From Synergistales bacterium (GTDB lineage Bacteria > Synergistota > Synergistia > Synergistales > Aminobacteriaceae), in contig BNVH01000033.1 in NCBI GenBank assembly GCA_025997955.1, forward strand, positions 1-36,798: a stretch of DNA of 36,798 nucleotides, read 5' to 3'. A program made the translations under genes and the position numbers. A model generated the notes under the pieces. The model saw nothing but the letters and a program-made list of their open reading frames with translations. It was not told the DNA's origin and ran no database searches. Below, one piece after another: positions 7,685 through 16,607 of the stretch (the stretch's first letter is position 1; the number at the start of each line of letters is the position of its first letter).

Positions 7685-8179
7685 ATGAGTGAATTAAAAT
7701 TCTATGAAGTAGACGCCGACTATATAAATTATTTATCAAAAATCGACAGTAAAGTTCCGAGGATAGATTATTCGGCACAAAGCGCCCATGACAAATTTCT
7801 TTGCGGGATAGTGTTGTCTGTTGGCGGTCACAGTTATTTTGCGCCTATATCATCATTCAAAACCCCGCAACGTACTAACATCATTATAAAAGACGCGAAT
7901 GGAAACGACATAAGCAGCATACGCTTTTCTTTTATGATACCCGTTCCGCCCGGCGCGGCAACTCTTAAGGATATTTTGAACGAACCGTCGCCGCAGTATA
8001 AAAATCTTTTAGGCATTGAGGTGCGTTTTTGTAACCGAAACGCTCCGGCTATATTCAGCCGGGCACGATTTGTGTATAACGCAATCATAACGAAAAAAGA
8101 TTCGCTCATGGTCAAAAATTGCTGCGACTTTAAAGCCCTTGAGACCGCCTGCGAGAGATACGCCGAAGAACATCGGTGA
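7685..8179 (+). CDS. toxN: ToxN/AbiQ-family type III toxin endoribonuclease
   Basis: This 164-residue protein matches the ToxN/AbiQ pattern. It opens KFYEVDADYINYLSKID, has the central FLCGIVLSVGGHSYFAPISS stretch, then SIRFSFMIPVP, and ends VKNCCDFKALETACERY. These are the usual landmarks of these sequence-specific endoribonucleases. Overexpression of such toxins halts growth, and many confer phage abortive infection. Usual family length is about 160-180 residues. The ATG at 7685 has GGAGG 10 nt upstream and follows the ToxI terminator; an in-frame upstream ATG at 7622 would start inside the repeats and is rejected. The subtilase gene starts 6 bp after its stop. Confidence 0.85.
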   Translation: MSELKFYEVDADYINYLSKIDSKVPRIDYSAQSAHDKFLCGIVLSVGGHSYFAPISSFKTPQRTNIIIKDANGNDISSIRFSFMIPVPPGAATLKDILNEPSPQYKNLLGIEVRFCNRNAPAIFSRARFVYNAIITKKDSLMVKNCCDFKALETACERYAEEHR

Positions 8180-8185
8180 CAGCTA

Positions 8186-9907
8186 ATGAAAAACCTGAAA
8201 TCGCGGAGGTTTGTTCTTGCGCTCGCTGTGTCTTTGTTGTGCGCCTCGCCCGTGGGAGCGTCTGATTATGTCGAAGGAGAGTCGGTCGTCCTGCTGCGCA
8301 ATGACGGCGAATTCAAACTCTCGGCTGCCGGAATGTCAGGAGCGTCTATTCAAAATTACGCCGCTCGCGTCGCCGGCGGCGGAAGCGTATTGAAGACATA
8401 TGACGCGCTCTCAGAAGCGTCAGGCAATATATTCGCCCATATAAAATCAGGCGCTGAGAGCACCGAAGAGCTCGTTTCGCGCCTCAAAAAAAACCCGAAC
8501 GTCCTATCGGCTATACCAAACTACATCGGGCACATAGCGAATACCACGCCCAACGATCCTAAATATGACGAGCTTTGGGGTATCAAAGCAATTAATGCCC
8601 CTGACGCTTGGGACGTCACAAGCGGGGACGAAAGCGTGTATACGGCGGTTATCGACACCGGTGTCAGTATTAACCACGAGGATCTGAACGATAATATCGA
8701 CATTGAGCGCAGCAATAGTTTTATAAGCGACGCCGTTATGGACGACCACGGACACGGCACGCACGTTAGCGGCATTATAGGCGCTATAGGCGACAATAAC
8801 ATCGGAGTTGTCGGCGTCAACTGGCGGGTCAAGATGATAGAGATTAAAATAGCGGGCGCGGATGGAACTCTGACCATCGCCGATGAAATAGCCGCCGCTG
8901 ACTACATAGCAGGACTCATAGACAGCGGTGTGAACATAAAAGCCGTCAATATGTCGTTCGGCGGATGGTATCCAAAAGATATGGGGAAGCCGGGTACGGC
9001 TTATTACGAGGCTTATAAAGCCCTTGGCGACAAGAACGCCGCCGTTATGGTCATGGCCGCCGGTAATGAAGGGCACGAGGTCGGAGCGCCAAACCCGGAG
9101 GAATTCCGTCAGGGAGAAGAGTCAGTATTAAAAGGATATTACATATACCCATCGTCGCTGCTTGGCATAGACAATATGATAGTTGTCGGCGCTATCGATA
9201 AAACATATAGCGCGGCGTCGTTTTCAAATTGGAGCGAACAAATGGTTGATGTGACAGCCCCCGGATTGAGCATTATGAGCACCGCAAAAAATGACACTTA
9301 CGAGCTAATGAGCGGCACATCGATGGCCACACCCCATGTCACCGGGGCCGCCGCTCTCCTGTCCGCGCGTCATCCGGACTGGAGCGCCTCAGAGGTAAAA
9401 AACGCGCTCCTCTACACCGCGCGCGGTGATATAAACCCGATTAAAAACACCGCCAAGATATCCGCCTTCGGGCTTATTGACGTGAGCAAAGCGATAGCGT
9501 ACAACCAAAACTCTCACGTTGCGGCGCGGTCTGTCTCGTCCATAAGCATGGACGGAAAGTCAGGAGACGCAAATTCCATAACTATTAAGAAGGGCAACTC
9601 CATAACCCTGTCGGCTGAGGTTTTGCCGTCCGAGGCTACGGATAAGCGCGTAGAATGGACGTCGAGTAACTCCGGTGTAGCTTATATAACCGGCGGCGGC
9701 GTATTGAGGGCGGTTGCTCACGGCAGCGCTACAATAACAGCTCGACCCATAAGAGGGGGCGAGCCGTTGAGCGTAACAGTGAACGTCGCCAAGAGTAGCG
9801 GCGGCGGCTGTGAAGTTGGGCTTGGGCTTGCGGCTTTGGTCTTGACAATGATTTTTATTGCCCGGCGCCCTTTCTTTCTTGATAAATCATCACTGACGCC
9901 AAAATAA
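8186..9907 (+). CDS. secreted subtilisin-like (S8) protease with Ig-like domain and Synergist-CTERM-type tail
   Basis: The 573-residue protease has a signal peptide (1-25, LALAVSLLCASPVGA). A propeptide region extends to about 118. The subtilase domain has catalytic Asp157 (AVIDTGV), His190 (HGHGTHVSG) and Ser379 (SGTSMATPHVTG), with oxyanion Asn294 (AAGNEG). A BIG2-like Ig domain spans about 447-533. The C terminus has SGGGC (Cys542), a hydrophobic stretch and ARR, resembling Synergist-CTERM sorting signals processed at the membrane. About 12 residues follow the Arg pair, longer than usual, and overlap the convergent permease gene by 53 bp. No clear ribosome binding site precedes the ATG; coupling to toxN is possible. 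Likely surface-anchored or released general protease. Confidence 0.85.
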   Translation: MKNLKSRRFVLALAVSLLCASPVGASDYVEGESVVLLRNDGEFKLSAAGMSGASIQNYAARVAGGGSVLKTYDALSEASGNIFAHIKSGAESTEELVSRLKKNPNVLSAIPNYIGHIANTTPNDPKYDELWGIKAINAPDAWDVTSGDESVYTAVIDTGVSINHEDLNDNIDIERSNSFISDAVMDDHGHGTHVSGIIGAIGDNNIGVVGVNWRVKMIEIKIAGADGTLTIADEIAAADYIAGLIDSGVNIKAVNMSFGGWYPKDMGKPGTAYYEAYKALGDKNAAVMVMAAGNEGHEVGAPNPEEFRQGEESVLKGYYIYPSSLLGIDNMIVVGAIDKTYSAASFSNWSEQMVDVTAPGLSIMSTAKNDTYELMSGTSMATPHVTGAAALLSARHPDWSASEVKNALLYTARGDINPIKNTAKISAFGLIDVSKAIAYNQNSHVAARSVSSISMDGKSGDANSITIKKGNSITLSAEVLPSEATDKRVEWTSSNSGVAYITGGGVLRAVAHGSATITARPIRGGEPLSVTVNVAKSSGGGCEVGLGLAALVLTMIFIARRPFFLDKSSLTPK

Positions 9908-11393
9908 GAACACCCTTGGCCGCGCCGTAGAGAGACGGAGCGGCACAAAACATAGCCATCAGGTTGTTGACAAGGCCGAGAACCATAAGCCCTGTGACAG
10001 TGCCGGCTATGCTTCCGTATCCTCCTGTGACAAGCGTCCCTCCTATAAGGACGGCGGCTATGGCGTCTAACTCAAGGGAAAACGCGAACGCCACAGAGCC
10101 TGAATTTTCTCCGCGCGAGACCAAAAAAAACGCGGCTATTGCTGTTATTATCCCGGATAAAATATAAGAAATAATCTTTATGCTGACGACGTTTATTCCA
10201 AGGCGAACCGCTCTTTTTTCACGCGCGCCAGTTATCGCGGCGCAACGCCCAAAGATGGTGCCGTCCATCACTTCGTTGCAGAAAAAGGCCAATATGAAAA
10301 ACACCCATACTGACAACGATATAGAAAGCGGAGAGTAGTTTCCTATCTCCGTTAAAAATTCGTTAATATCGCTCAAGTCGCCAGCGTTTCCAAAATAGAC
10401 GCTGACAGAGTTGTATATCGCCGCGGCGGCAAGCGTGACGATGAAAGGCTTTGTGTGTGTAACGGCTATGGAGAGCCCCGAAAGTAATCCCAAAAGCGCG
10501 CCAAGGCTGATTATGACAAGAATAGCACAGATAAACGCATCCCTCGTATCTCCATTGAAGCTAATTATAGAACGATTCATGGCGTCTACCATCACGAACC
10601 CCAAAAGCGCCGCCATAGAACTTAAAGATAGGTCTATGCCACCCGATATAACAACAAAGGTAAGACCGAGCGCGATTATTCCGGCGCAAGACAACTGTGT
10701 GATTATCTTCAAAAAGTTGTCAAGCCTCAGAAAGTCGGGATCAAGCTCTGAGGAAACCGCAAAAAGCACGAGCAGCGCCCCTAAGCCTCCTTCCCATCCA
10801 CATACCCGCTTACTCAAGCCCGACATTCCAGCCAAAAGCCCCAAAAGCGCTCCTACACCGCTCAAAGTCCAAAGAAGCAGCGATTCTTTTGACGCCGTGA
10901 TATAGTTCACCAACACGCTAAACGCGGCCGCTATGCCATGCTCCGGCAAGACTATGGCTTTGAATTCAGGGAAAAATCGCTCTAAGCTCAATGTCAAGCC
11001 CCAGAGCATCGCGCCGGTCAAAAGCGTTACGAACGGCGCTGCGGAAAGAAACGTTGGGAGGTCGTCTTCGCCTCTGATAAGATTCCAAAGCGACACAAAA
11101 AGAGCAAGCGCCCCAGCAATCAGGAAAAGAGACAAGTTCTCCTTCATAACAAGAGCCGCCGCGACAATATCCGCAGGCACAACGGCGCGCGCGAAGTCCG
11201 GCCAAAGCTCCGTGGACGGTAGCCATTCAGCTAATTTGGGATACGCCTCGCCAAGCCTCTGAAACCAATCCGCAACGTAAAGTATCCACGTCTCAATTTG
11301 CGGCGCTATCCAAACCGACAGGGCCAAGATAGCCCCGGCAAATCCGCAAAGGCCGCTGAACACATTTCTTTTTGAACCGCGTGTATTTCTCAT
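9855..11393 (-). CDS. ribose-type ABC permease with an extra N-terminal membrane region (orphan)
   Basis: This 512-residue membrane protein's C-terminal about 290 residues are an RbsC-like permease domain. Landmarks are ALGLTFVVISGGIDLSLSSM, TKPFIVTLAAAAIY and AIAAVLIGGTLVTGGYGSIAG. About 220 further residues precede it, with several hydrophobic segments (for example FLIAGALALFVSLW) of a kind not usual in this family, whose members are about 320-350 residues. The ATG at 11393 is chosen because GAGGGAG lies about 11 nt upstream; the longer frame to 11492 has no ribosome binding site. No ATPase or binding protein adjoins it, so it may work with one of the two other ABC sets. A TATAAT on the minus strand at 11445-11440 may be its -10. 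Its 3' end overlaps the subtilase gene tail-to-tail. Confidence 0.75.
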   Translation of the reverse strand: MRNTRGSKRNVFSGLCGFAGAILALSVWIAPQIETWILYVADWFQRLGEAYPKLAEWLPSTELWPDFARAVVPADIVAAALVMKENLSLFLIAGALALFVSLWNLIRGEDDLPTFLSAAPFVTLLTGAMLWGLTLSLERFFPEFKAIVLPEHGIAAAFSVLVNYITASKESLLLWTLSGVGALLGLLAGMSGLSKRVCGWEGGLGALLVLFAVSSELDPDFLRLDNFLKIITQLSCAGIIALGLTFVVISGGIDLSLSSMAALLGFVMVDAMNRSIISFNGDTRDAFICAILVIISLGALLGLLSGLSIAVTHTKPFIVTLAAAAIYNSVSVYFGNAGDLSDINEFLTEIGNYSPLSISLSVWVFFILAFFCNEVMDGTIFGRCAAITGAREKRAVRLGINVVSIKIISYILSGIITAIAAFFLVSRGENSGSVAFAFSLELDAIAAVLIGGTLVTGGYGSIAGTVTGLMVLGLVNNLMAMFCAAPSLYGAAKGVLILASVMIYQERKGAGQ

Positions 11394-11518
11394 TATCACA
11401 TACACTCCCTCTGATGCTGTTTTTTCAATATTTTCATATATTATATAAAAAGAATAAGAGAACACGGGATTTATGTCAATATTGATTCGCAAAACAAAAC
11501 GAACGAGGTGCCGATAGG

Positions 11519-12190
11519 ATGGACATGAAGACCAACATAACGCAAATCAACCCAGAGGATGTGAGCGCAAGCAAATGGGCCGGTGGTGTCACGAGACAGA
11601 TTGCGATATGGCCGCCGGACGCGAGATACGCAAAGCGCGACTTTGAATGGCGTCTAAGCTCGGCCACGGTGGATTTGGAGGAATCGACGTTTACGTCCTT
11701 ACCTGGCTTTCACAGGATTTTGTTAATTCTTGACGGCGCGGTTGGCGTGACGCATAAAACGCCCCTCGGCGAGCGCCATAAAGACCTTAAGGCCTTTGAC
11801 CAAGACTCGTTCGAGGGGAGTTGGGAGACGACGTCTGTTGGACGTTGTGTCGATTTCAATCTTATGCTCTCTGAAAGATGCTATGGCTCCGTCTCCGTTT
11901 TGAACGGCGAAACAGATAAACGCATAGATGTTTTTCGCTCCCCGTCTAAAACAAAATGTGTGGTGACTGAGGCGTTTTATTGTCTCGCGGACTCTTTTTC
12001 GTACTGTGTCAAAGAAAAAGGATTCAAAATAGAATTCGGCAGGTCCGCAACCATACATAAAGGCGGAGCTTTGTTGCTTCAGAGGGCGTTTTCCGAGTCT
12101 GAATTATATCTCGAAGTCGAATTAAACATAGACGCAAGTCCCAACCGCGGAGAATGGGGGGTCAGAGCTACTGTCGTTTCCCCATTCTAA
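11519..12190 (+). CDS. hutD: HutD/Ves-family cupin protein
   Basis: This 223-residue protein of the HutD/Ves family has KWAGGVTRQIAIWPPDA near the start, FEWRLSSATVDLEEST and FTSLPGFHRILLILDGAV. These are the conserved strands of this bicupin fold. HutD is linked to histidine utilisation and may bind formyl-glutamate-type metabolites; its exact activity is not settled. hutU lies at 27820 and an ftcD stump at 35480, so the pathway is represented but scattered. The ATG at 11519 has GAGG 10 nt upstream; an ATG two codons later is possible. Its 3' end overlaps nudC by 23 bp on the opposite strand. Confidence 0.75.
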   Translation: MDMKTNITQINPEDVSASKWAGGVTRQIAIWPPDARYAKRDFEWRLSSATVDLEESTFTSLPGFHRILLILDGAVGVTHKTPLGERHKDLKAFDQDSFEGSWETTSVGRCVDFNLMLSERCYGSVSVLNGETDKRIDVFRSPSKTKCVVTEAFYCLADSFSYCVKEKGFKIEFGRSATIHKGGALLLQRAFSESELYLEVELNIDASPNRGEWGVRATVVSPF

Positions 12191-12935
12191 CCGCGAAATC
12201 GTCTATGAGCTTGCGCGATATGCTCATGCCGGGCGGGATGTCAGGGAAGTCTTCGGGCGCGTACCATCCGATGTCATTCAGTTCAACGCCGTCCGGGTGA
12301 ATCTCCCCGCTCTTCCATCGCGCCGTAAAGCCCAGCATCAGTGAGCATGGGAACGGCCAGGGCTGGCTTCCGAAGTAGCGTATGTCTTTCACTTCTATGC
12401 CGGCTTCCTCCATTACTTCGCGTTCGATAGTTTGCTCAAGAGACTCGCCCGGCTCTACGAAACCGGCCAAGATACTGTATCGCTTGGTGGGCATTCGCGT
12501 GTTGTGGGCCAAAAGAAGTTTTCCGTCGCGCTCTATAGCGACTATTACGGCGGGATGGAGCGGCGCGTACACTACGCGGCCGCACGTTTCGCATAAAAGC
12601 CCCCTATCCTCTTCTCTCGGCGACATAGCGCTACCACAAGCGGAGCAAAAGCGAGTTAGTCTGAGCCAATTCATATACTGAAACGCCGCGCCGGCTTTGA
12701 CAAAATCATCCTCGCCAAAACGGCTCCATACGACGCGCAAGTCCTCCCACTCCGCGCTCACGAGCGAAGCTACGCCGTCTCCGTCAGAGTCGCCTACCTC
12801 GCACCAGTGAGTCGTGATACCCCAAGAAGCCGGTAAATTTTTAGAACTTCTTAAAATCCGCTCATCTCTTTCAAAATCGTAAAAATCATAAGTTTCATTA
12901 TTGAAAAGCAGTTTATCGCCTTTGAAAATTAACAC
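12168..12935 (-). CDS. nudC: NUDIX NADH pyrophosphatase / NAD-cap decapping enzyme (NudC)
   Basis: This 255-residue Nudix hydrolase hydrolyses NAD(H) to NMN(H) and AMP and can remove NAD caps from RNA. A zinc ribbon (CSACG ... CETCG) precedes the Nudix box GFVEPGESLEQTIEREVMEE. It is followed by SQPWPFPCS, the signature of the NADH pyrophosphatase subgroup. The start is GTG at 12935, one base after the selB stop, with GGAG of the selB end close upstream, which implies translational coupling. It is the last gene of the uxuB-like/selB/nudC group. Confidence 0.87.
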   Translation of the reverse strand: MLIFKGDKLLFNNETYDFYDFERDERILRSSKNLPASWGITTHWCEVGDSDGDGVASLVSAEWEDLRVVWSRFGEDDFVKAGAAFQYMNWLRLTRFCSACGSAMSPREEDRGLLCETCGRVVYAPLHPAVIVAIERDGKLLLAHNTRMPTKRYSILAGFVEPGESLEQTIEREVMEEAGIEVKDIRYFGSQPWPFPCSLMLGFTARWKSGEIHPDGVELNDIGWYAPEDFPDIPPGMSISRKLIDDFAVRMGKRQ

Positions 12936-12936
12936 G

Positions 12937-14880
12937 TCACTCCACGCCTTCCTTTATTTCTTTTTTAATAACTCGCGCGTCTCCGACTCGCCGTGTCCAG
13001 CCCTTGGAGTCGAAGTATTCCAATATAGGCAGGATGAATTTTCGGCTGCTGCCCGTAATGTCACGAACGGCGGCCAAAGTCACAGTTCCGTCTATTTTCC
13101 GTAAAATATCCTTCATTTTCTTTTCTATTTCGTCCGTCAGTAAATATCCGTCGGATAATATAACTATTCTGCCGGAGTTTTTCAGACTTTGCACAAGAAG
13201 CGAAAAGGGTTTTTGTTCCATATGGATTTTCTCTCTCAACTCCTCAAGCGTCGGGGGCTGAAAACCTAAACCGTCACAGGCGGCAAAAAGCGCCTTGCTG
13301 TTTCGCAAAAACACCTCGTCATTTTTGGGGACAAAGTCGGGGAGGTGAGCCTTGCCCTTCTCCAAGATAATTGTTCCCATCTCCGCAAGTAACGACAGGA
13401 GGGGGCGCGACGCCTTTATTTTGTCTATGGGTATTCCATCCTCAGACTCATAAGACTTGTGGTACGCTGATATATCGGCTACGATTTCCGCAACAAGCTC
13501 AAGCAAGCGCGCCTTTGATACATAGACGGACGTTTCGGCCCGCGCGCTGTCGTCTCTCAACTCTACGATTCCTTTTTGAGGGGCTATCTCTTTCATCATG
13601 CGTTTAGCTATGGCTTCCAAATCACCTTTCGGTTCCTGAAGAGACGTGGCGGCGCCCTCAAAAGTCACTGTGCCCAAAGACTCCACAAGAATAGCAAGTC
13701 TCTCATGGGTAGATGTTGCGCGAGACAACGCGCGTATCCGTTCGGAGGATTGTTTTCGCGCGGCTGAGCCCCTTGGCTTGTGGGCGTAGGGCATAATGAC
13801 GCGCCCGCCGCCTATCGTGACAAGGGGGCTGTAAAAGCGTATGATAAAGCGCTGCTCCGCCATGCAGACTATGTCTTCCTCAACGATAATCTGAGCCGGG
13901 GCTTCCTCTCCCGGCGCTATAGAGCGAGACTCAAACAAAGAGACACGAGCCAACACGTCAGACGTACCAATATAGAGTCTGAGCCTTTGCCAATGCTTGA
14001 GAGGAATATCAGCTGACGGCAAGACCTTCAAAAACGCGTCAAAAGCGCGCGTGTTAAAGTAAACGCCCTTTTGGCATACTGTGTCACCGCGGGAGAGCTC
14101 GTCCACGGCTATACCGGATAAGTTTGCCGCCACGCGCTGACCGGCGTAAGCCTCCTCTACAGGGTGAGAGTGAACTTGGATGCTGCGAATTTTGCTTTTT
14201 CGCTCGTTTGTCCCGAGCGGCAAAACCTCAACCTCGTCCCCAATATGGGCGACGCCGCGATAGGCCGTGCCCGTGATAACCGTGCCGAACCCAGATATGG
14301 GAAAGGCCCTGTCTATAGGCAAAAACAAAGCTCCTTTTCGCGCTCTTGGGCGTACTCTGTCCACAAGCGCGGCGAGTTCTTTTTTTAATTCTCCCAGATT
14401 TTGCCCGCTCACAGCTGAGACCGCTACGATGTTTTTCCCGTCAAGGAACGTGTTTTTTATAAGCGACCCCACGTCGTCACGCGCGAGCTCCAACATCTCG
14501 GCGTCAACCCTGTCCGACTTTGTGAGAGCCACCACGCCGTCGCGGACACCGAGAAGCTCAAGAATCGCTAAATGCTCTCTCGTCTGAGGCATGACGCCCT
14601 CATCCGCCGCCACAACCAACAAAATAGCGTCAACGCCAGACGCCCCCGCCACCATCTGTCGGATAAATCGCTCGTGCCCCGGAACGTCGATGACGCTTAC
14701 CACACGGTCGTCATCAAGCCTGAGAGGAGCGAAGCCCAGTTCAATAGTGATGCCGCGCTTTTTCTCCTCTATAAGCCTGTCGCAGTCCACGCCCGTCAGA
14801 GCCTTTACAAGCGCGGTCTTTCCGTGGTCTATGTGCCCGGCCGTGCCAAGCACAAGTGATATTTCCTTTAGTTCGCTCAT
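12937..14880 (-). CDS. selB: selenocysteine-specific elongation factor SelB
   Basis: This 647-residue translational GTPase carries selenocysteyl-tRNA to UGA codons followed by a SECIS hairpin. G1 is GTAGHIDHGKTALVK near residue 12. The switch region contains KKRGITIELGF, followed by G3 DVPGHE and G4 LTKSD. The C-terminal half holds the winged-helix repeats that bind SECIS RNA, ending with a winged-helix-like EYFDSKGWTRRVGDARVIKK. Length is normal for the family. It implies that the host makes selenoproteins, although selA, selD and tRNA-Sec are not in this window. It begins 28 bp after the stop of the mannitol-dehydrogenase-family gene, in the same direction. Confidence 0.93.
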   Translation of the reverse strand: MSELKEISLVLGTAGHIDHGKTALVKALTGVDCDRLIEEKKRGITIELGFAPLRLDDDRVVSVIDVPGHERFIRQMVAGASGVDAILLVVAADEGVMPQTREHLAILELLGVRDGVVALTKSDRVDAEMLELARDDVGSLIKNTFLDGKNIVAVSAVSGQNLGELKKELAALVDRVRPRARKGALFLPIDRAFPISGFGTVITGTAYRGVAHIGDEVEVLPLGTNERKSKIRSIQVHSHPVEEAYAGQRVAANLSGIAVDELSRGDTVCQKGVYFNTRAFDAFLKVLPSADIPLKHWQRLRLYIGTSDVLARVSLFESRSIAPGEEAPAQIIVEEDIVCMAEQRFIIRFYSPLVTIGGGRVIMPYAHKPRGSAARKQSSERIRALSRATSTHERLAILVESLGTVTFEGAATSLQEPKGDLEAIAKRMMKEIAPQKGIVELRDDSARAETSVYVSKARLLELVAEIVADISAYHKSYESEDGIPIDKIKASRPLLSLLAEMGTIILEKGKAHLPDFVPKNDEVFLRNSKALFAACDGLGFQPPTLEELREKIHMEQKPFSLLVQSLKNSGRIVILSDGYLLTDEIEKKMKDILRKIDGTVTLAAVRDITGSSRKFILPILEYFDSKGWTRRVGDARVIKKEIKEGVE

Positions 14881-14908
14881 ACTTTAACGTCCTTGCGGTC
14901 TTATAGAA

Positions 14909-16507
14909 TTATAAATGGGACTTTAGCGTGTTCAAAACAGCGTGTTTACCGGCCAGCATCGAGACGAAATAGCCCTCGATTTTCTCGTCCAATCCAACCT
15001 CCGACAGGTCGAGCGCGAAGAGCGCCGAGTTTTTAAGAAACGGCTTTAATTGCCCCTTGTAGCTATCGGGCTTCCCGGCCTCTATCCCTGCCAAGCCCTT
15101 GCGAAGCTCGTCAAGCATGGGGTCGCCGCTGAGCTCCATTGGGTTTAGCTCGTCGTCCGTCGCCAAAAGGTACCTGAACCATGCCGCTATCACAAGCGGA
15201 ATGCCGACCAAATCGCCCGCGTTCAAGTCCTGTCGCTTCGTATAAGATTTAAGCGTTTCTCCGTAGCGAATGGGGATTTTCAGGCTTGTATCCGTGGCTA
15301 TGCGCTGAGGCATATCCGGTATGAATGGGTTTGGCAGGCGTTCTTCTAAAACCTCTTTAATAAAATCACGGGGGGCGAATATGCCGGGATTCACGACGAC
15401 TGGCATACCCTCGGCGTAGCCTATGCGCTCTACCAAGGATTTAAGAAGCGGATCTTTCATCTCGGACGCTATCGATTTATAGCCCAAGAGGCAGCCGCAG
15501 ACCGCCAAGGCCGTGTGGAGGGGGTTGAGACAAGTGGTGACTTTCATGCGCTCTACTTTGTTTACCGTGTCCCTGTCCGTGAAATAAGCCCCGACGAGGT
15601 CGAGCGCGGGACGCCCGGCGGGGAAGTTATCCTCTATAACAAGATATTCCGGTATCTCGGCGTTCACAAAAGGCGCGGTGTATGTTCCCTTCGCGGTCGT
15701 CAAAAGCTCCATGCCCTTGATACCGCGTTTTATAAGCTCGTCCCTCACGACTTCCGACGGGCGCGGCGTTATTTTGTCTATCATGCTCCAGGGAAAAGAA
15801 ACCTGCTTCTCGTCCTCAAGCCAAGCGATAAAATCGCCGCCGACAAAGCCGTTTTTGTTCCAAGCGCGGGTAATCTCCATAACCGAGCTTTTCAGCTTCT
15901 CGCCGTTGTGAGAGCAGTTGTCGAGGCTGAGCAATGCTATGGGGGCGCCGTTTTTGAATCGCTCAAAGAGCAACGCCGCCAAAAGCGACATGGTGTGCCT
16001 GACGCCGGCCGGGCCATGTTCCATCTCCTCTTTTACGACGCCGAGCGGTTCTCCCTTCATATCTTTTAGGGCGTAACCCTTCTCGGTTATGCAGACGCTG
16101 ATTATCTGTAAACTTTTTGACGTTACTATCTCGTTCAGGCGGCTTCGCCCTAAATCGGCGCGTATGGACTCGGCGACCGACGCGACGAGTTCGAGATCTA
16201 TAGAGCCGTCCGCCCTAAGCCCAGCGGAAATGGCCAAGTTGTCGTTAGGTTTGTAAACCGTGTCTACTATCTCGTAGTCGAAGGGCTCCGCCGCGATTAT
16301 CCCAACTTCGGCATGTCCGTTGTTCAATAGCCGCTGTTGCAGTGGGGCTATGAAAGACCTGAAGATATTGCCTGTTCCAAAGTGCAGCCACACAGGATTT
16401 TGCAACGTCTTTTTTATCATTTCCGCTCTGTCGTAAATCGGCAGCTTAACGCCGCTCGCTTCCCAAGCCGTTTTGTCGGCAAGCCCTTTATCGCTCAACT
16501 GAGGCAT
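14909..16507 (-). CDS. mannitol dehydrogenase-family protein (fructuronate reductase/UxuB-like)
   Basis: This 532-residue polyol/hexuronate dehydrogenase of the long-chain mannitol dehydrogenase family interconverts fructuronate and mannonate or mannitol and fructose with NAD. The Rossmann start is WLHFGTGNIFRSF. The central region carries LSLDNCSHNG and ENFPAGRPALDLVGAYFTD. The active-site stretch is KVTTCLNPLHTALAVCGCLLG, with the family Lys/Asn/His pattern K-x5-N-x2-H slightly varied. The ATG at 16507 follows GAGAGGGG by 9 nt; the frame upstream has no ribosome binding site. A TATAAT on the minus strand at 16549-16544 is a candidate -10. Substrate is not certain. Confidence 0.82.
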   Translation of the reverse strand: MPQLSDKGLADKTAWEASGVKLPIYDRAEMIKKTLQNPVWLHFGTGNIFRSFIAPLQQRLLNNGHAEVGIIAAEPFDYEIVDTVYKPNDNLAISAGLRADGSIDLELVASVAESIRADLGRSRLNEIVTSKSLQIISVCITEKGYALKDMKGEPLGVVKEEMEHGPAGVRHTMSLLAALLFERFKNGAPIALLSLDNCSHNGEKLKSSVMEITRAWNKNGFVGGDFIAWLEDEKQVSFPWSMIDKITPRPSEVVRDELIKRGIKGMELLTTAKGTYTAPFVNAEIPEYLVIEDNFPAGRPALDLVGAYFTDRDTVNKVERMKVTTCLNPLHTALAVCGCLLGYKSIASEMKDPLLKSLVERIGYAEGMPVVVNPGIFAPRDFIKEVLEERLPNPFIPDMPQRIATDTSLKIPIRYGETLKSYTKRQDLNAGDLVGIPLVIAAWFRYLLATDDELNPMELSGDPMLDELRKGLAGIEAGKPDSYKGQLKPFLKNSALFALDLSEVGLDEKIEGYFVSMLAGKHAVLNTLKSHL

Positions 16508-16607
16508 AGCGCAACCCCTCTCGTAGTTAAAGAATCTGCGCCTATTATAGCCTATTTGAGTTCTATCGGACGAGATAGCATGGCGTCTGCCCGCCAGGTT
16601 TGCGTAA

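Noticed and set aside
7518..7778. Leftward 86-codon frame with LALTAANHPNIS repeats
   Set aside because: It is an antisense translation of the 36-bp ToxI repeats; no start signals, and the RNA explanation is better.
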